Positions 18,593 to 27,147 of a stretch of 64,000 bases of DNA are shown here, piece after piece. Position numbers and translations under genes: made by a program. This stretch comes from Streptomyces sp. 378. GTDB taxonomy: Bacteria; Actinomycetota; Actinomycetes; Streptomycetales; Streptomycetaceae. How positions within the stretch are numbered: position 1 is the first letter of the stretch; each line of letters begins with the position of its first letter. The stretch spans positions 248,001 through 312,000 of the forward strand of contig NZ_JASKMS010000004.1 of NCBI RefSeq assembly GCF_030124145.1. The letters run 5' to 3'. The notes beneath the pieces were generated by a model. It made no database searches. It saw only the letters and a list, made by a program, of their open reading frames with translations, and was not told where the DNA came from.

Positions 18593-19431
18593 GTCAGGGG
18601 CTCCCCGGTCAGTCGCCGTCCGCCGAGTTCGGTCGGCTCTCCGTCCACCACCACGACCCGGCTGCCGTCGCGGTGTCGCTGGTCCGACAGGGCGAGCCGC
18701 CCCGCCGCGAAGGCCTCCACCGACCACCGCAGACACGGCCGGTCGCTGAGGCTCTTCTGCTTCATCTCCTGTGCCCGGGCGTCCTCGACGGTGGGCCGTC
18801 GTCCTTCGACGGGCACTTCCGGCCCCATCGCGAGGATCGCGCCGCCGTCCCGGGTGCCGTCCACGAGGAAGCAGGAGGTGCGGGTCGTCTTGCGGCCCGC
18901 CGCCATCGCGAGTCGGACGGGGTCCTTGCCCGTGAACCGCCGGTGGCCCGCTTCGTCCAGGACCGACAGGTCGGCCGGGTGCTGGTTGATCATGCGTCCC
19001 CGGTAGCGTTCGAGCAGCCGGCCGTCGATCCAGCGGTGGTAGGCGAGGACGACCAGGTCCAGCTCGCCGTTGTCCCGCTCCCAGTCGGCGATCCGTCCGT
19101 CCAGCGCGTCGTGCCACTGCCGGGCCCGGTCCCGGTAGGCCTCGCGGCCCGCCCGGCCGACGGCGGCCGACGCCGTTCCGCAGACGCGGTCGAAGTCGCC
19201 CGGCCACGCCTCGACCCCGGCCTGCCGCGCCACGTCCAGGGCCTTGACCCGCTCGGCGTGCGAGGCGACGAGACAGACCCGGAACTCCTCGGGCCGTGTC
19301 CGTTGCAGGTCCAGCAGCGTGGTGAGATTGGCGCCGGTGGCGGAGACCAGGACGCCGATGCGCAGCGGCCCGGCCGCCGAACGACGGGCCAGGGGTGGCA
19401 GGGTGGCGCCGGCCGGAGTGGGTGCGGACAA
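18589..19431 (-). CDS. Formyltransferase (GART/PurN-like)
   Basis: About 280 residues. There is no in-frame ATG near the homologous start; TTG 19431 has GGAG five bases upstream, and GTG 19437 is the alternative. The Rossmann half reads LRIGVLVSATGANLTTLLDL; the active-site strand is RMINQHPADLSVLDEAGHRRFTGKDPV, with the Asn-x-His pair (NQHP) and Gly-Lys-Asp of folate formyltransferases. The HGGxxH signature of PurN is modified, so the acceptor is probably not GAR but an amine in this pathway. It heads the leftward operon. Confidence 0.8.
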   Translation of the reverse strand: MSAPTPAGATLPPLARRSAAGPLRIGVLVSATGANLTTLLDLQRTRPEEFRVCLVASHAERVKALDVARQAGVEAWPGDFDRVCGTASAAVGRAGREAYRDRARQWHDALDGRIADWERDNGELDLVVLAYHRWIDGRLLERYRGRMINQHPADLSVLDEAGHRRFTGKDPVRLAMAAGRKTTRTSCFLVDGTRDGGAILAMGPEVPVEGRRPTVEDARAQEMKQKSLSDRPCLRWSVEAFAAGRLALSDQRHRDGSRVVVVDGEPTELGGRRLTGEPLT

Positions 19432-19540
19432 GAGCACTCCGTCTCTGTTCTCTCGGGCCCCGAAGAGGTTCGCGGCGGTTGCGACATGACTCGCTCCACT
19501 CTGGGAGCCCGCCGGGCGGCCCGTCCACGGCAGGTCCGGC

Positions 19541-19567
19541 TCATCTCCCTGCACTGCAGGGAGATGA
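19541..19567. promoter_or_regulatory. 27-bp perfect palindrome, copy 1 of island operator
   Basis: Perfect inverted repeat with 13-bp arms around a central C, core CCTGCACTGCAGG, outer TCA...TGA. It lies in the 377-bp space between the divergent formyltransferase and LysE units, where there is otherwise only a 23-codon reading frame. It shares 20 of 27 positions with the site at 37927-37953. Candidate binding site of the island's LuxR-type regulator (inference). Confidence 0.7.
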
Positions 19568-19685
19568 AGGCCGCGGGGCTGGAGTTGTTGAACGGTGATA
19601 GGTGATGCTCGAAACCGGGCCACCGAGCCTGTACTACCCGGAAATCCCGTACCAACTGGCAATCCCAGAAAGCAGGAGACCGAAA

Positions 19686-19757
19686 ATGTCCTCGCTCATT
19701 CGTGACATGTTCTCTCTCGAGCGTTGCGGGCAGGCGCCCGACATTCGTTGGGACTGA
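19686..19757 (+). CDS. 23-residue small peptide at the head of the LysE operon
   Basis: ATG 19686 to TGA 19755-19757, preceded by AGCAGGAGACCG (GGAG, 8-nt spacing). The peptide begins MSSLIRDMFSLERCG, contains one Cys and ends in IRWD. It lies in the 5' region of the long rightward operon, 51 bp before the LysE start. It could be a second peptide substrate, a regulatory leader peptide, or chance. The good Shine-Dalgarno sequence and its position at the head of a unit, like the 22-residue peptide of the other unit, make it worth listing. Confidence 0.4.
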   Translation: MSSLIRDMFSLERCGQAPDIRWD

Positions 19758-19808
19758 TTTCCCTCCCGGCCTGCCTGCTGAACTCGGCCTACCTGGCAGT
19801 GGATTCCA

Positions 19809-20456
19809 TTGATTGACATTTCAGGGTACGTGGCAGTCGCAGGTCTCTTGGTGATCATTCCTGGAGCCGACACGCTCGTCGTGGTGCGCAACACGCTGAG
19901 CGGTGACTTCAGGAGCGCGGTCCGCACCACCGTCGGTGTGTGCGCGGGGCTGGTCGCCTGGGCCCTGATGTCGTCCATCGGGCTCGCGACCGCCCTGGCC
20001 GCGTCGCCGACACTGTTCAACCTGCTCCGAGCCGCCGGGGCCGCCTATCTGGTGTATCTGGGCGTGCAGGCGCTCGTGGCGGCACGCCGGACCGGGACAC
20101 CGGACGCGGTCCGTCAGACCGGGCGGGCAGAGGCGCCCGCGCGCTCCGGAAAGGACTGGCGCCAAGGCGCCCTGACCAGTCTGGGAAACCCGAAGGTCGG
20201 TGTCTTCTACACCTCCCTGCTGCCGCAGTTCATTCCGGCGGACGGGTCGTCCCTTTCCTCCTCGCTGCTGCTGGCGGCGATTCACGTCGCCCTGAGTTTC
20301 CTTTCGCTGCTCGCGTACGCGGCGATCGTCGCCCGCATGGGAGACGTGTTCCGCAAGGACGGATGGCGCCGCGTCCTGGAGACGGTCGCGGGGGCGGCCC
20401 TGGTCGCCGTCGGACTGTGGCTGATGGTCTCCGCAGTCACGGGAATCCAGACATAG
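19809..20456 (+). CDS. LysE/RhtB-family amino-acid exporter
   Basis: 215 residues, about six helices. The family signature is at the N-terminus (AGLLVIIPGADTLVVVRNTLSGD). LysE proteins export amino acids or small analogues across the cytoplasmic membrane. Its position as first full gene of the operon suggests that the product or an intermediate is amino-acid-like, and that it confers self-protection. The start is TTG 19809; no ATG is available in the conserved N-terminal region. Confidence 0.88.
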   Translation: MIDISGYVAVAGLLVIIPGADTLVVVRNTLSGDFRSAVRTTVGVCAGLVAWALMSSIGLATALAASPTLFNLLRAAGAAYLVYLGVQALVAARRTGTPDAVRQTGRAEAPARSGKDWRQGALTSLGNPKVGVFYTSLLPQFIPADGSSLSSSLLLAAIHVALSFLSLLAYAAIVARMGDVFRKDGWRRVLETVAGAALVAVGLWLMVSAVTGIQT

Positions 20457-20466
20457 GAGAGTTGAG

Positions 20467-21384
20467 ATGAAGTCGCCGCTGGACGGCTGGTACGACAAGG
20501 CCGGGGTGCGGACCGACCCGCGGCGGATCATGGCACGGGAACTGGAGGAGGGTAAGGCCCTCTTCCCGCACACGCTCATCCCGTACCTGGACCACCCCCT
20601 CGTGGCCGCCCTGGAGCCCGAGGAGCGGTACCGGATCACCGCACGGCATCTGTACCAGTACATGCAGTTCACGATGCACTTCGAGACGAGTGTGGTGAAC
20701 CGGGCGGCCGAGCGCATCGCGAACGGCACGTCGGGCCTGCCGCTGCCGGCGGCGACGCGGCTGGACGCGTACAAGATCTACTGCGACGAGGCCTACCACG
20801 CCCTGTGCAGTCTGGACGTGGTGGGTCAGGTGAGCGATGCGACCGGGGTCGGGGTGCCCGACTACGACTTCGCCCCGTTCCTCGACCGTCTCGACGGCCT
20901 CGGGGCCTCGGTCATGCCCGGTGAGACGACCCTCGTCCAACTGCTCCAGGTGGTCGTCTTCGAGACGCTGGTCACCTCGATCCTGAAGGACATCCCCAAG
21001 GACCAGATGGTGGTCGGCACCGTGCGGGAGGTCGTGCGGGACCATGCCCAGGACGAAGGACGCCACCACGCGTACTTCGCGGCGTTCTTCAAGGAACTCT
21101 GGCACGACCTGAGCCCCGCCCTGCGGGAGCGGGCCTCGCGCTGCCTGCCGGAACTGGTCAGCCGCAGCCTCACGCCCGACCTGGTGCCGGTGCGCGGCTC
21201 CCTCCGGCTGGCGGGACTGGACGAGGCGGCGGTGAGCGAGGTCCTCGCCGACGTCTACGCCCCGGACAAGACCCGGGACGGCATCCGGGCCAGTGCCCGG
21301 CACACCTTTCAACTGTTCGAATCCGTAGGCGTGTTGGACGTGCCGGGTGCACGGGACTCCTTCATGTCCGCCGGGTTGCTCTGA
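20467..21384 (+). CDS. AurF-like diiron N-oxygenase (copy 1)
   Basis: 305 residues of the AurF (p-aminobenzoate N-oxygenase) family, ferritin-like diiron enzymes that oxidise amines to hydroxylamine, nitroso or nitro groups. Putative iron ligands: E73 (HFETSVVN), E108 and H111 (CDEAYHAL), E166 (VFETL), H193, E197 and H200/H201 (RDHAQDEGRHHAYF). It follows LysE by 10 bp with AGGAGAG before the ATG. A paralogue is encoded at 33148-34260. Likely N-oxidises a diaminopropionate-derived amine (inference). Confidence 0.87.
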   Translation: MKSPLDGWYDKAGVRTDPRRIMARELEEGKALFPHTLIPYLDHPLVAALEPEERYRITARHLYQYMQFTMHFETSVVNRAAERIANGTSGLPLPAATRLDAYKIYCDEAYHALCSLDVVGQVSDATGVGVPDYDFAPFLDRLDGLGASVMPGETTLVQLLQVVVFETLVTSILKDIPKDQMVVGTVREVVRDHAQDEGRHHAYFAAFFKELWHDLSPALRERASRCLPELVSRSLTPDLVPVRGSLRLAGLDEAAVSEVLADVYAPDKTRDGIRASARHTFQLFESVGVLDVPGARDSFMSAGLL

Positions 21385-21405
21385 CGACGGACACGGGAGA
21401 AGGAA

Positions 21406-22386
21406 ATGACTGCAGAGACCCGTTCCCTCCTGGGAACGCCCGAGAGCGTCCCCGAGACGGGCGTCTTCTCGCTGTCCGAACTGGACGGCAAACACATCGA
21501 CGCCCTGGTGCGCCGGTCCTGCGACTTCTTCGCCGACCGCGCCGACCACGACCGCCCGTTGCGGGACACCATCGCGGGCATCCTGTTCACCAAGACCTCC
21601 ACCCGGACCCGCACCGCCTTCACGACCGCCGCGCTCCGGCTGGGCGCCCAGGTCATCAGCTACGGCCCGCACGACCTCCAGCTGGAGACCGGTGAGTCCC
21701 TGGAGGACACCGGCCGGGTCTTCGGGCGGATGCTGGACCTGCTGGTCGCGCGGACCGCGGGCCCCGTCGAGCAGCTGCGCACCCTGTCCCGGTACGGCGG
21801 GATCCCCGTGGTCAACGCCATGGGGCAGGAGGAGCACCCCACCCAGGGCGTCTGCGACCTGGCCACCATCAACCTGCACTTCGGCGCCGTCGAGGGTGTC
21901 AAGGTGCTGTACGTCGGCGAGGGCAACAACAGTGCCGTGGCGCTCGCGCACGGCCTGGCGCACTACCCGGGGACGGAGCTGACCCTGCTCACCCCGTCCG
22001 GCTACGGCGTGCCCGGGCACGAGCTGGCCGCGGCCCGGAGCAGAGCCGAGGCCAACGGCTCCGTACTGCGCCAGACGCACTCCCCGGACGAGGCGCCGGA
22101 CGCCGTCGACGTGGTGTACACGACGCGCTGGCAGACGACGGGCACCTTGAAGCCGGACGCCGACTGGCGGGAGCTCTTCCGTCCCTACTACATCGACGAG
22201 GCGTTCATGAGCCGCCGGCCCGGGGCCGTCCTCATGCACGACCTGCCGGCGCACCGGGGTGACGAGATCTCCGGGGGCGTGCTGGAGGGCGAGCACACCC
22301 TCGCCTGGACGCAGGCGGAGATGAAGCTGACCAGCGCCATGGCCGTTCTCGAGTCGCTGGCGACCGCGCGCCGGGGCAGCGCATGA
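21406..22386 (+). CDS. Carbamoyltransferase, ornithine carbamoyltransferase-like
   Basis: 326 residues. Carbamoyl-phosphate site STRTR (65-69) and HPTQ (144-147) are intact, so carbamoyl transfer is expected. The ornithine-binding HCLP motif is HDLP (277-281, MHDLPAHRGDE) and the usual DxxxSMG loop is not seen, so the acceptor is probably not ornithine. In viomycin/capreomycin clusters a similar enzyme carbamoylates 2,3-diaminopropionate, and the next two genes make exactly that amino acid. A 3-ureidoalanine-type product is my inference. Confidence 0.85.
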   Translation: MTAETRSLLGTPESVPETGVFSLSELDGKHIDALVRRSCDFFADRADHDRPLRDTIAGILFTKTSTRTRTAFTTAALRLGAQVISYGPHDLQLETGESLEDTGRVFGRMLDLLVARTAGPVEQLRTLSRYGGIPVVNAMGQEEHPTQGVCDLATINLHFGAVEGVKVLYVGEGNNSAVALAHGLAHYPGTELTLLTPSGYGVPGHELAAARSRAEANGSVLRQTHSPDEAPDAVDVVYTTRWQTTGTLKPDADWRELFRPYYIDEAFMSRRPGAVLMHDLPAHRGDEISGGVLEGEHTLAWTQAEMKLTSAMAVLESLATARRGSA

Positions 22387-23360
22387 TCAAGGACTGCGTG
22401 TACGACGTCGTCACCGACGACGTGTTCCTGCGGTTCCCCGACGTCCTGCCCGGCAGCGAGCTGTTCCTGAAGCTGGAAGGGCTGAACCCGGCGGGCTCGG
22501 TGAAGCTCAAGACCGCGGTCGGGCTGATCCAGGACGCCGAGCGGCGCGGGCTGCTCGGTGCCGGGGGACAGGTGGTGGAGTCCTCTTCGGGCAACCTCGG
22601 CGTCGCCCTGGCGGTGGTCTGCGCCGCGAAGGGCTACGACTTCACCTGCGTCACCGATGTCAACGCCTCACCGCACAGCGTCGCGCTGATGCGGGCCCTG
22701 CACGCGAACGTCGTCCTGGTCGACGAGCGGGACGCCAACGGCGGCTTCCTCGGGACGCGCATCGCGCTGATCCGGCGGATGCTGGCCGAGGATCCGGCGC
22801 TGGTGTGGCTCAACCAGTACGCCAACCCCGCCAACCCGCGTGTCCACGCCACGCACACGGCCGTGTCCATCCTCGCCGAACTCGGCAGGGTGGACTACCT
22901 GTTCGTCGGCGCCGGCACGACGGGCACCCTGACCGGATGCGCCTCCCACTTCCGTGAGGCCTCGCCCCGCACCCGGATCATCGCCGTCGACAGCGTCGGC
23001 TCGGTCACCTTCGGCACCCGGCCCGGCCCGCGCCATCTGCCCGGTCTCGGCACCAGCCGCGTACCGGAGATCAGCCGCTCCGACCTGATCGACGAGGTCA
23101 TGCTGGTGGAGGAGGCGGAGGCGGTGAAGGCCTGCCGGATGCTCGCCCGGCGGCACGGCCTGCTGGTGGGCGGCTCCAGCGGATCGGTGTTCTCGGCGGT
23201 CCAGAGCCGGGCCCTCGACATCCCCGCCGGTTCCCGGGTGGTGGCCATAGCGCCCGACATGGGTGAGCGCTACCTCGGCACCGTGTACGACGACGACTGG
23301 GTCGCCGCGAGATTCGGCATCGACCCCGTTTCCCAGCTCCCGGCCGTGATGGGCCGATGA
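22383..23360 (+). CDS. 2,3-diaminopropionate biosynthesis protein, SbnA-like (cysteine-synthase fold)
   Basis: 325-residue fold-type-II PLP enzyme. PLP-Lys lies in NPAGSVKLKTA (~residue 42), Asn loop in ESSSGNLGVALA, phosphate loop GAGTTGTLTG (~175). SbnA of staphyloferrin B synthesis joins O-phospho-L-serine and glutamate to an aminocarboxyethyl-glutamate intermediate, which SbnB then splits. The adjacent SbnB-like gene supports the same role here. ATGA overlap with the carbamoyltransferase stop. Confidence 0.9.
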   Translation: MIKDCVYDVVTDDVFLRFPDVLPGSELFLKLEGLNPAGSVKLKTAVGLIQDAERRGLLGAGGQVVESSSGNLGVALAVVCAAKGYDFTCVTDVNASPHSVALMRALHANVVLVDERDANGGFLGTRIALIRRMLAEDPALVWLNQYANPANPRVHATHTAVSILAELGRVDYLFVGAGTTGTLTGCASHFREASPRTRIIAVDSVGSVTFGTRPGPRHLPGLGTSRVPEISRSDLIDEVMLVEEAEAVKACRMLARRHGLLVGGSSGSVFSAVQSRALDIPAGSRVVAIAPDMGERYLGTVYDDDWVAARFGIDPVSQLPAVMGR

Positions 23361-23388
23361 AACTCCGTCAACTCCGTGGGGGAACCTC

Positions 23389-24402
23389 ATGTTCGGATTC
23401 GATGTAGTCAGCGGTACGGTCGCTCGCGAGGTGATCTCCGAATCGCGGAAAGAACTGATCGGTATCGTCCGGGACGCCTATCTGGCCCATGAGGGCGGGG
23501 ACTCGGTGAACCCGAACAGCTATTTCCTGCGCTTTCCCGAGAAGCCCTCGGCGCGCATCATCGCGCTGCCCGCCTACCTCGGTGGCGGCTACGACGTCGC
23601 CGGCATCAAATGGATCGCGAGTTTCCCCGAGAACGTCGAGCGCAACGTGCCCAGGGCGTCCGCCGTCCTGCTGCTGAACGACTACGCCACGGGATACCCC
23701 TTCGCCTGCCTGGAGGCGTCCCAGATCAGCGCCGCGCGCACCGCGGCGTCCTGCGTGCTCGGAGCCGCACAGCTGCACGGCTCCTCCCGCGCGGCCCGGA
23801 TCGCCGTCGTCGGGGCGGGCGTCATCGCCCGCAACATCCTCGACTTCTTCGTCGCGGACGGCTGGGACATCGGGCAGTTCGCCCTCTACGACCAGGTGCC
23901 CGGCTACGCCGACGCGCTGGTGTCGTACGCCCGCGAGACGCTGGGCACCGAGGCGGAGCGCACGGACAGCCTGGAGTCCGCCGTGAAGGGCGCCGACCTC
24001 GTGGTGCTGGCGACGACGGCCGGCACTCCCTACATCACCGACCCGCACCTCTTCGAGCCGGGCCAGGTGGTGCTGAACATCTCCCTGCGCGACATCGCGC
24101 CCGAGATCATCCTGGACGCGCACAACGTGGTCGACGACATCGACCACTGCCTGACCGCCAACACCTCCGTGCACCTGGCGGAACAGAGCTGCGGACACCG
24201 CGGGTTCGTCGACGGGACCCTGGCACAGGTGATCGAGGGGAAGGTCCGGCCGGGCGACGGCAAGCCGCGCATCTTCTCCCCCTTCGGCCTCGGCGTGCTC
24301 GACCTGGCCGTGGGCTCCTTCGTCTACCGCAACGCGGTGGAGTCGGGCCGTACGACGGGCATCGACGGGTTCTTCGCGGAGACCGAGCGGTGGCAGAAGT
24401 GA
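23389..24402 (+). CDS. 2,3-diaminopropionate biosynthesis protein, SbnB-like (ornithine cyclodeaminase fold)
   Basis: 337-residue NAD-dependent dehydrogenase of the ornithine cyclodeaminase/mu-crystallin family. Nucleotide loop VVGAGVIARNI (~residues 143-153); substrate-region motifs GIKWIASFPENV and NVVDDIDHCL. SbnB oxidatively hydrolyses the SbnA product to L-2,3-diaminopropionate and 2-oxoglutarate. Pairing with SbnA 28 bp upstream is the classic arrangement. Confidence 0.92.
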   Translation: MFGFDVVSGTVAREVISESRKELIGIVRDAYLAHEGGDSVNPNSYFLRFPEKPSARIIALPAYLGGGYDVAGIKWIASFPENVERNVPRASAVLLLNDYATGYPFACLEASQISAARTAASCVLGAAQLHGSSRAARIAVVGAGVIARNILDFFVADGWDIGQFALYDQVPGYADALVSYARETLGTEAERTDSLESAVKGADLVVLATTAGTPYITDPHLFEPGQVVLNISLRDIAPEIILDAHNVVDDIDHCLTANTSVHLAEQSCGHRGFVDGTLAQVIEGKVRPGDGKPRIFSPFGLGVLDLAVGSFVYRNAVESGRTTGIDGFFAETERWQK

Positions 24403-24432
24403 CCCACCTCCCCGACGACGCGAAGGAGTGTC

Positions 24433-25140
24433 ATGCCGCTCGGCGCTGAAGGTTTCTCCCTGATCGAACTGCCGTCGGCCACGCCGGAGTTGCTGGCGAC
24501 GTACGACGAGCTGCCGGTCGACCCCTACATGGGGCACGGAACGCGGTACAAGAAGTTCTCGCAGTACCGGCTGACGGCGTCGGCCGACGGAGGGTGGAGC
24601 TTCGGGCTGCTGCCGCACCGGGACTACACCGCGTTCAAGAAGTTCAACCCGGTCGGCGGCGGCATGCGCCGCACGTACCCGTCCCTCGACGCGGACTTCA
24701 CCCCCCTCATCGCCGTGGGCGCCCGGGAGATCGGGCTGGACCGGAGTGAGGACTGGCAGATCAACGTGCACCAGAACCGCAGCCGTGCGGAGCGGGGCCG
24801 GCCCGGTCCGCTCACGCCGGAGGGGGTGCACCACGACGGGCACGAGTTCGTCATGATCGGCGTCCTGCGCCGGGAAGGGGTCACGGGCGGCGAGACGCGG
24901 CTGTGGCACCCCGGGGACGAGAAGCCCCTCTGGAACGGCACGTTGAAGCCCGGCCAGGCCGTGCTCCTCGACGACCGGCGGCTCGCCCACGACGTGACCG
25001 ACATCGTGGCCACCGGGGAGCAGCCCGGCCACCGCGACATCTTCATCGTCGCCTTCTCGCGCTGGAGCGAGAAGTGGTACGGCGACGAGCACGACGCCGC
25101 GGCGCTCTCGGACGACGAGAAACGACCGGACGAGAACTGA
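24433..25140 (+). CDS. 2-oxoglutarate/Fe(II) amino-acid hydroxylase-like (PF10014 type)
   Basis: 235 residues, resembling L-isoleucine dioxygenase-type 2OG-Fe oxygenases that hydroxylate free amino acids. Putative iron triad: H133/D135 (GVHHDGHEF) and H186 (RRLAHDVTD); R201 (GHRDIFIVAFSR) would hold 2-oxoglutarate. ATG 24433 follows GAAGGAG. It lies directly after the diaminopropionate pair, so C-hydroxylation of that amino acid or its carbamoyl derivative is plausible but unproven. Confidence 0.85.
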   Translation: MPLGAEGFSLIELPSATPELLATYDELPVDPYMGHGTRYKKFSQYRLTASADGGWSFGLLPHRDYTAFKKFNPVGGGMRRTYPSLDADFTPLIAVGAREIGLDRSEDWQINVHQNRSRAERGRPGPLTPEGVHHDGHEFVMIGVLRREGVTGGETRLWHPGDEKPLWNGTLKPGQAVLLDDRRLAHDVTDIVATGEQPGHRDIFIVAFSRWSEKWYGDEHDAAALSDDEKRPDEN

Positions 25141-25160
25141 CAGGACGGACGGCATTCCAC

Positions 25161-26246
25161 ATGTACACGGCTTCCCCGCACAGCTGTACCGACGGAAAAG
25201 ACGTGCTCGCCGGGAGGGTGCCGGAGGTCCTGCGCGACCTGGAGCACCGCTCCGCCGACGAGTTGCTCCGGATGTCCGACGACTACGGCTTCCGGAGTGA
25301 CCTCGCCGCGGCGTGCCGCGCGCTGACGAGCCGCGCCTACGACGACGGTGACCGGGCGGCCCTGGAGGAGGTCCACGGCGCGCTGTCCCTGATCTACGAC
25401 CACGAGTTCTCCGCCCGCCCCGTCCAGGAGTCGGACCAGGAACGCGAGCCGATCCTGCGGGACGTGGCGGCCGTCCTGGAGCGAGCCGTGCTCGGCCACG
25501 AGCTCCGGCGGATCCCGGAGTCGAGCGTCACCGGCTACCCCGAGTCGGGCCCGGAGTACGTCCGCTGGCTGAAGGCGGTGATCAGCGACCACCCGGCCGG
25601 CTGGCACCCCCTCTACCACCGGCATCTCGCCGAGCACGGCAGCACGGAGGACCTGCGCCTGCTGCTCGCACAGGAGACCAGCCTCGACCCGCGCTTCGAC
25701 GACATCCTGGCCCTCCTCCAGATCGGCCGGCACGGCGTCGAGAAGATGGAGATCGCCGCCAACTACTGGGACGAGATGGGCAACGGCGAGCCCGCCGGGG
25801 TGCACACCACCCTCTTCTCGCAGGCGCTGGAGGCGATCGGCGCCGACCCCGAGTACATACGCCGTGAGTTCCTGCTGGAAGCGGGGATCTCCGGCAACAT
25901 CTCGGCCTGCCTGGCCCTCTCCCGCCGCCACTATCACAAGGCCGTCGGCTACTTCGGCGTCACCGAGTACCTGGCGCCGCGCCGGTTTCGCTGCGTGGTC
26001 GACGCCTGGCGGCGCCACGACCTGGACGAGGTCGGCATCGTCTACCACGACCTGCACATCGGGGTGGACGCCGGGCACGCCGCCGGCTGGTTCAAGAACG
26101 TGATCGGCCCGCTGGTGGGCGCCGACCCGGCAGCGGGACGCGACATCGCCCTCGGCGCGATGATCCGGCTCAACACCTCCCGGGACTACCTCGACACGCT
26201 GCTGGAACGCATGCGTGCCGACGCCCCGGTCCCGACCGGCGTCTGA
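25161..26246 (+). CDS. Haem-oxygenase-like diiron oxidase (HDO family)
   Basis: 361 residues, all-helical. Candidate diiron ligands in the HDO order: E172 (AQETSLDP), E205 and H215 (YWDEMGNG...GVHTTLF), E269 (TEYLAP), H296, D303 and H306 (YHDLHIGVDAGH). HDOs (UndA, BesC, SznF central domain, HrmI/BelK-type) perform N-oxygenation, C-C cleavage or fatty-acid decarboxylation on amines and acids. A third diiron enzyme besides the two AurF-like ones. Substrate unknown; likely the pathway amino acid. Confidence 0.85.
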   Translation: MYTASPHSCTDGKDVLAGRVPEVLRDLEHRSADELLRMSDDYGFRSDLAAACRALTSRAYDDGDRAALEEVHGALSLIYDHEFSARPVQESDQEREPILRDVAAVLERAVLGHELRRIPESSVTGYPESGPEYVRWLKAVISDHPAGWHPLYHRHLAEHGSTEDLRLLLAQETSLDPRFDDILALLQIGRHGVEKMEIAANYWDEMGNGEPAGVHTTLFSQALEAIGADPEYIRREFLLEAGISGNISACLALSRRHYHKAVGYFGVTEYLAPRRFRCVVDAWRRHDLDEVGIVYHDLHIGVDAGHAAGWFKNVIGPLVGADPAAGRDIALGAMIRLNTSRDYLDTLLERMRADAPVPTGV

Positions 26247-26256
26247 GAGGGCGCCG

Positions 26257-27147
26257 GTGAACGGGGGAGCCTTTCCGGCCACGGACTTCGCCAAGTACGA
26301 GGCGCTGGGCAACGACTACATCGTCATCGACCCGAGCGGCACGGGCTTCGTGCCGCTGCCCGAGCACGTCCGGCTGGCGTGCGACCGCCACCACGGCCTC
26401 GGCGGGGACGGTCTGCTGTACGGACCGTTGCCGGCCGAGGAGGGCTTCCGGCTGCTCACCTTCAACGCGGACGGCTCCGAGTGCCCGCAGAGCGGCAACG
26501 GCCTGCGGATCTTCGCCCGGTACCTGCGCGAGTCCGGGCACACGGACGCGGACACCTTCACGCTGCACTCGTCCGCCGGTCCCGCCACGGTCCGTGTCCT
26601 CGACCTCGACTCCGGCACGGTGAGCGCCGACCTCGGCACGGCCTCGCTGGACAGCCGCGCCGTCGGTGCGGTCGGCCCCGCCCGCACCCTGCTGCGCGAG
26701 CCCCTGCTCGCCGCCGGTGAACCGTGGGAGGTCACCTGCGTGCAGCTCGGCAGCCCGCACTGCGTGATCCCCGTACCCGACCGGAACGCCGACGAGGCCC
26801 TGGCCCGTACGGTCGGCGCGGCCGTGCGCGACCACGCGATGTTCCCGGACCGGATCAACGTCGAACTCCTCGACGTGATCGACCGGGAGACCCTCCGGAT
26901 CGAGATCTTCGAGCGGGGCGCCGGGTACACCCTCGCCTCCGGAAGCAGCGCCTGTGCGGCCGCCGTCGCCGCGCACGCCCTGGGCCTCACCGGCTCACGG
27001 GTCACGGTCCGCATGCCCGGGGGAGAGGTCGAGGTCGGCATCGGCGAGGACGGCACGGTCACCCTCACCGGCGTGGTCCGCCCGGTGCTGCGCGGCCGCT
27101 GGGCGGCGGGCATCGGACAGCGGCTGGCCGAGAAGACGCTCGCATGA
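26257..27147 (+). CDS. Diaminopimelate epimerase homologue lacking both catalytic cysteines
   Basis: 296 residues with the complete two-lobed DapF fold: KYEALGNDYIVID, HHGLGGDGLL, NADGSECPQSGNGLR and ERGAGYTLASGSSACAA. In true DapF the two acid/base cysteines sit in the QCGNG and ACGTGAC motifs; here both are serine (S79, S228). A normal two-thiol racemisation is therefore unlikely. An altered racemase, dehydratase/lyase or binding role is possible. GTG 26257 follows GAGAGG. In D-cycloserine synthesis a DapF homologue epimerises O-ureidoserine, a useful but imperfect parallel. Confidence 0.85.
   Translation: MNGGAFPATDFAKYEALGNDYIVIDPSGTGFVPLPEHVRLACDRHHGLGGDGLLYGPLPAEEGFRLLTFNADGSECPQSGNGLRIFARYLRESGHTDADTFTLHSSAGPATVRVLDLDSGTVSADLGTASLDSRAVGAVGPARTLLREPLLAAGEPWEVTCVQLGSPHCVIPVPDRNADEALARTVGAAVRDHAMFPDRINVELLDVIDRETLRIEIFERGAGYTLASGSSACAAAVAAHALGLTGSRVTVRMPGGEVEVGIGEDGTVTLTGVVRPVLRGRWAAGIGQRLAEKTLA

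Noticed and set aside
19486..19605. 39-codon Arg-rich frame across the 19541 palindrome
   Set aside because: No ribosome-binding site, and the sequence is dominated by the palindrome; more likely regulatory DNA.
19599..19662. ATG start of the formyltransferase at 19662
   Set aside because: It would add ~75 residues without homology and read through the palindrome; TTG 19431 or GTG 19437 fits the conserved start.
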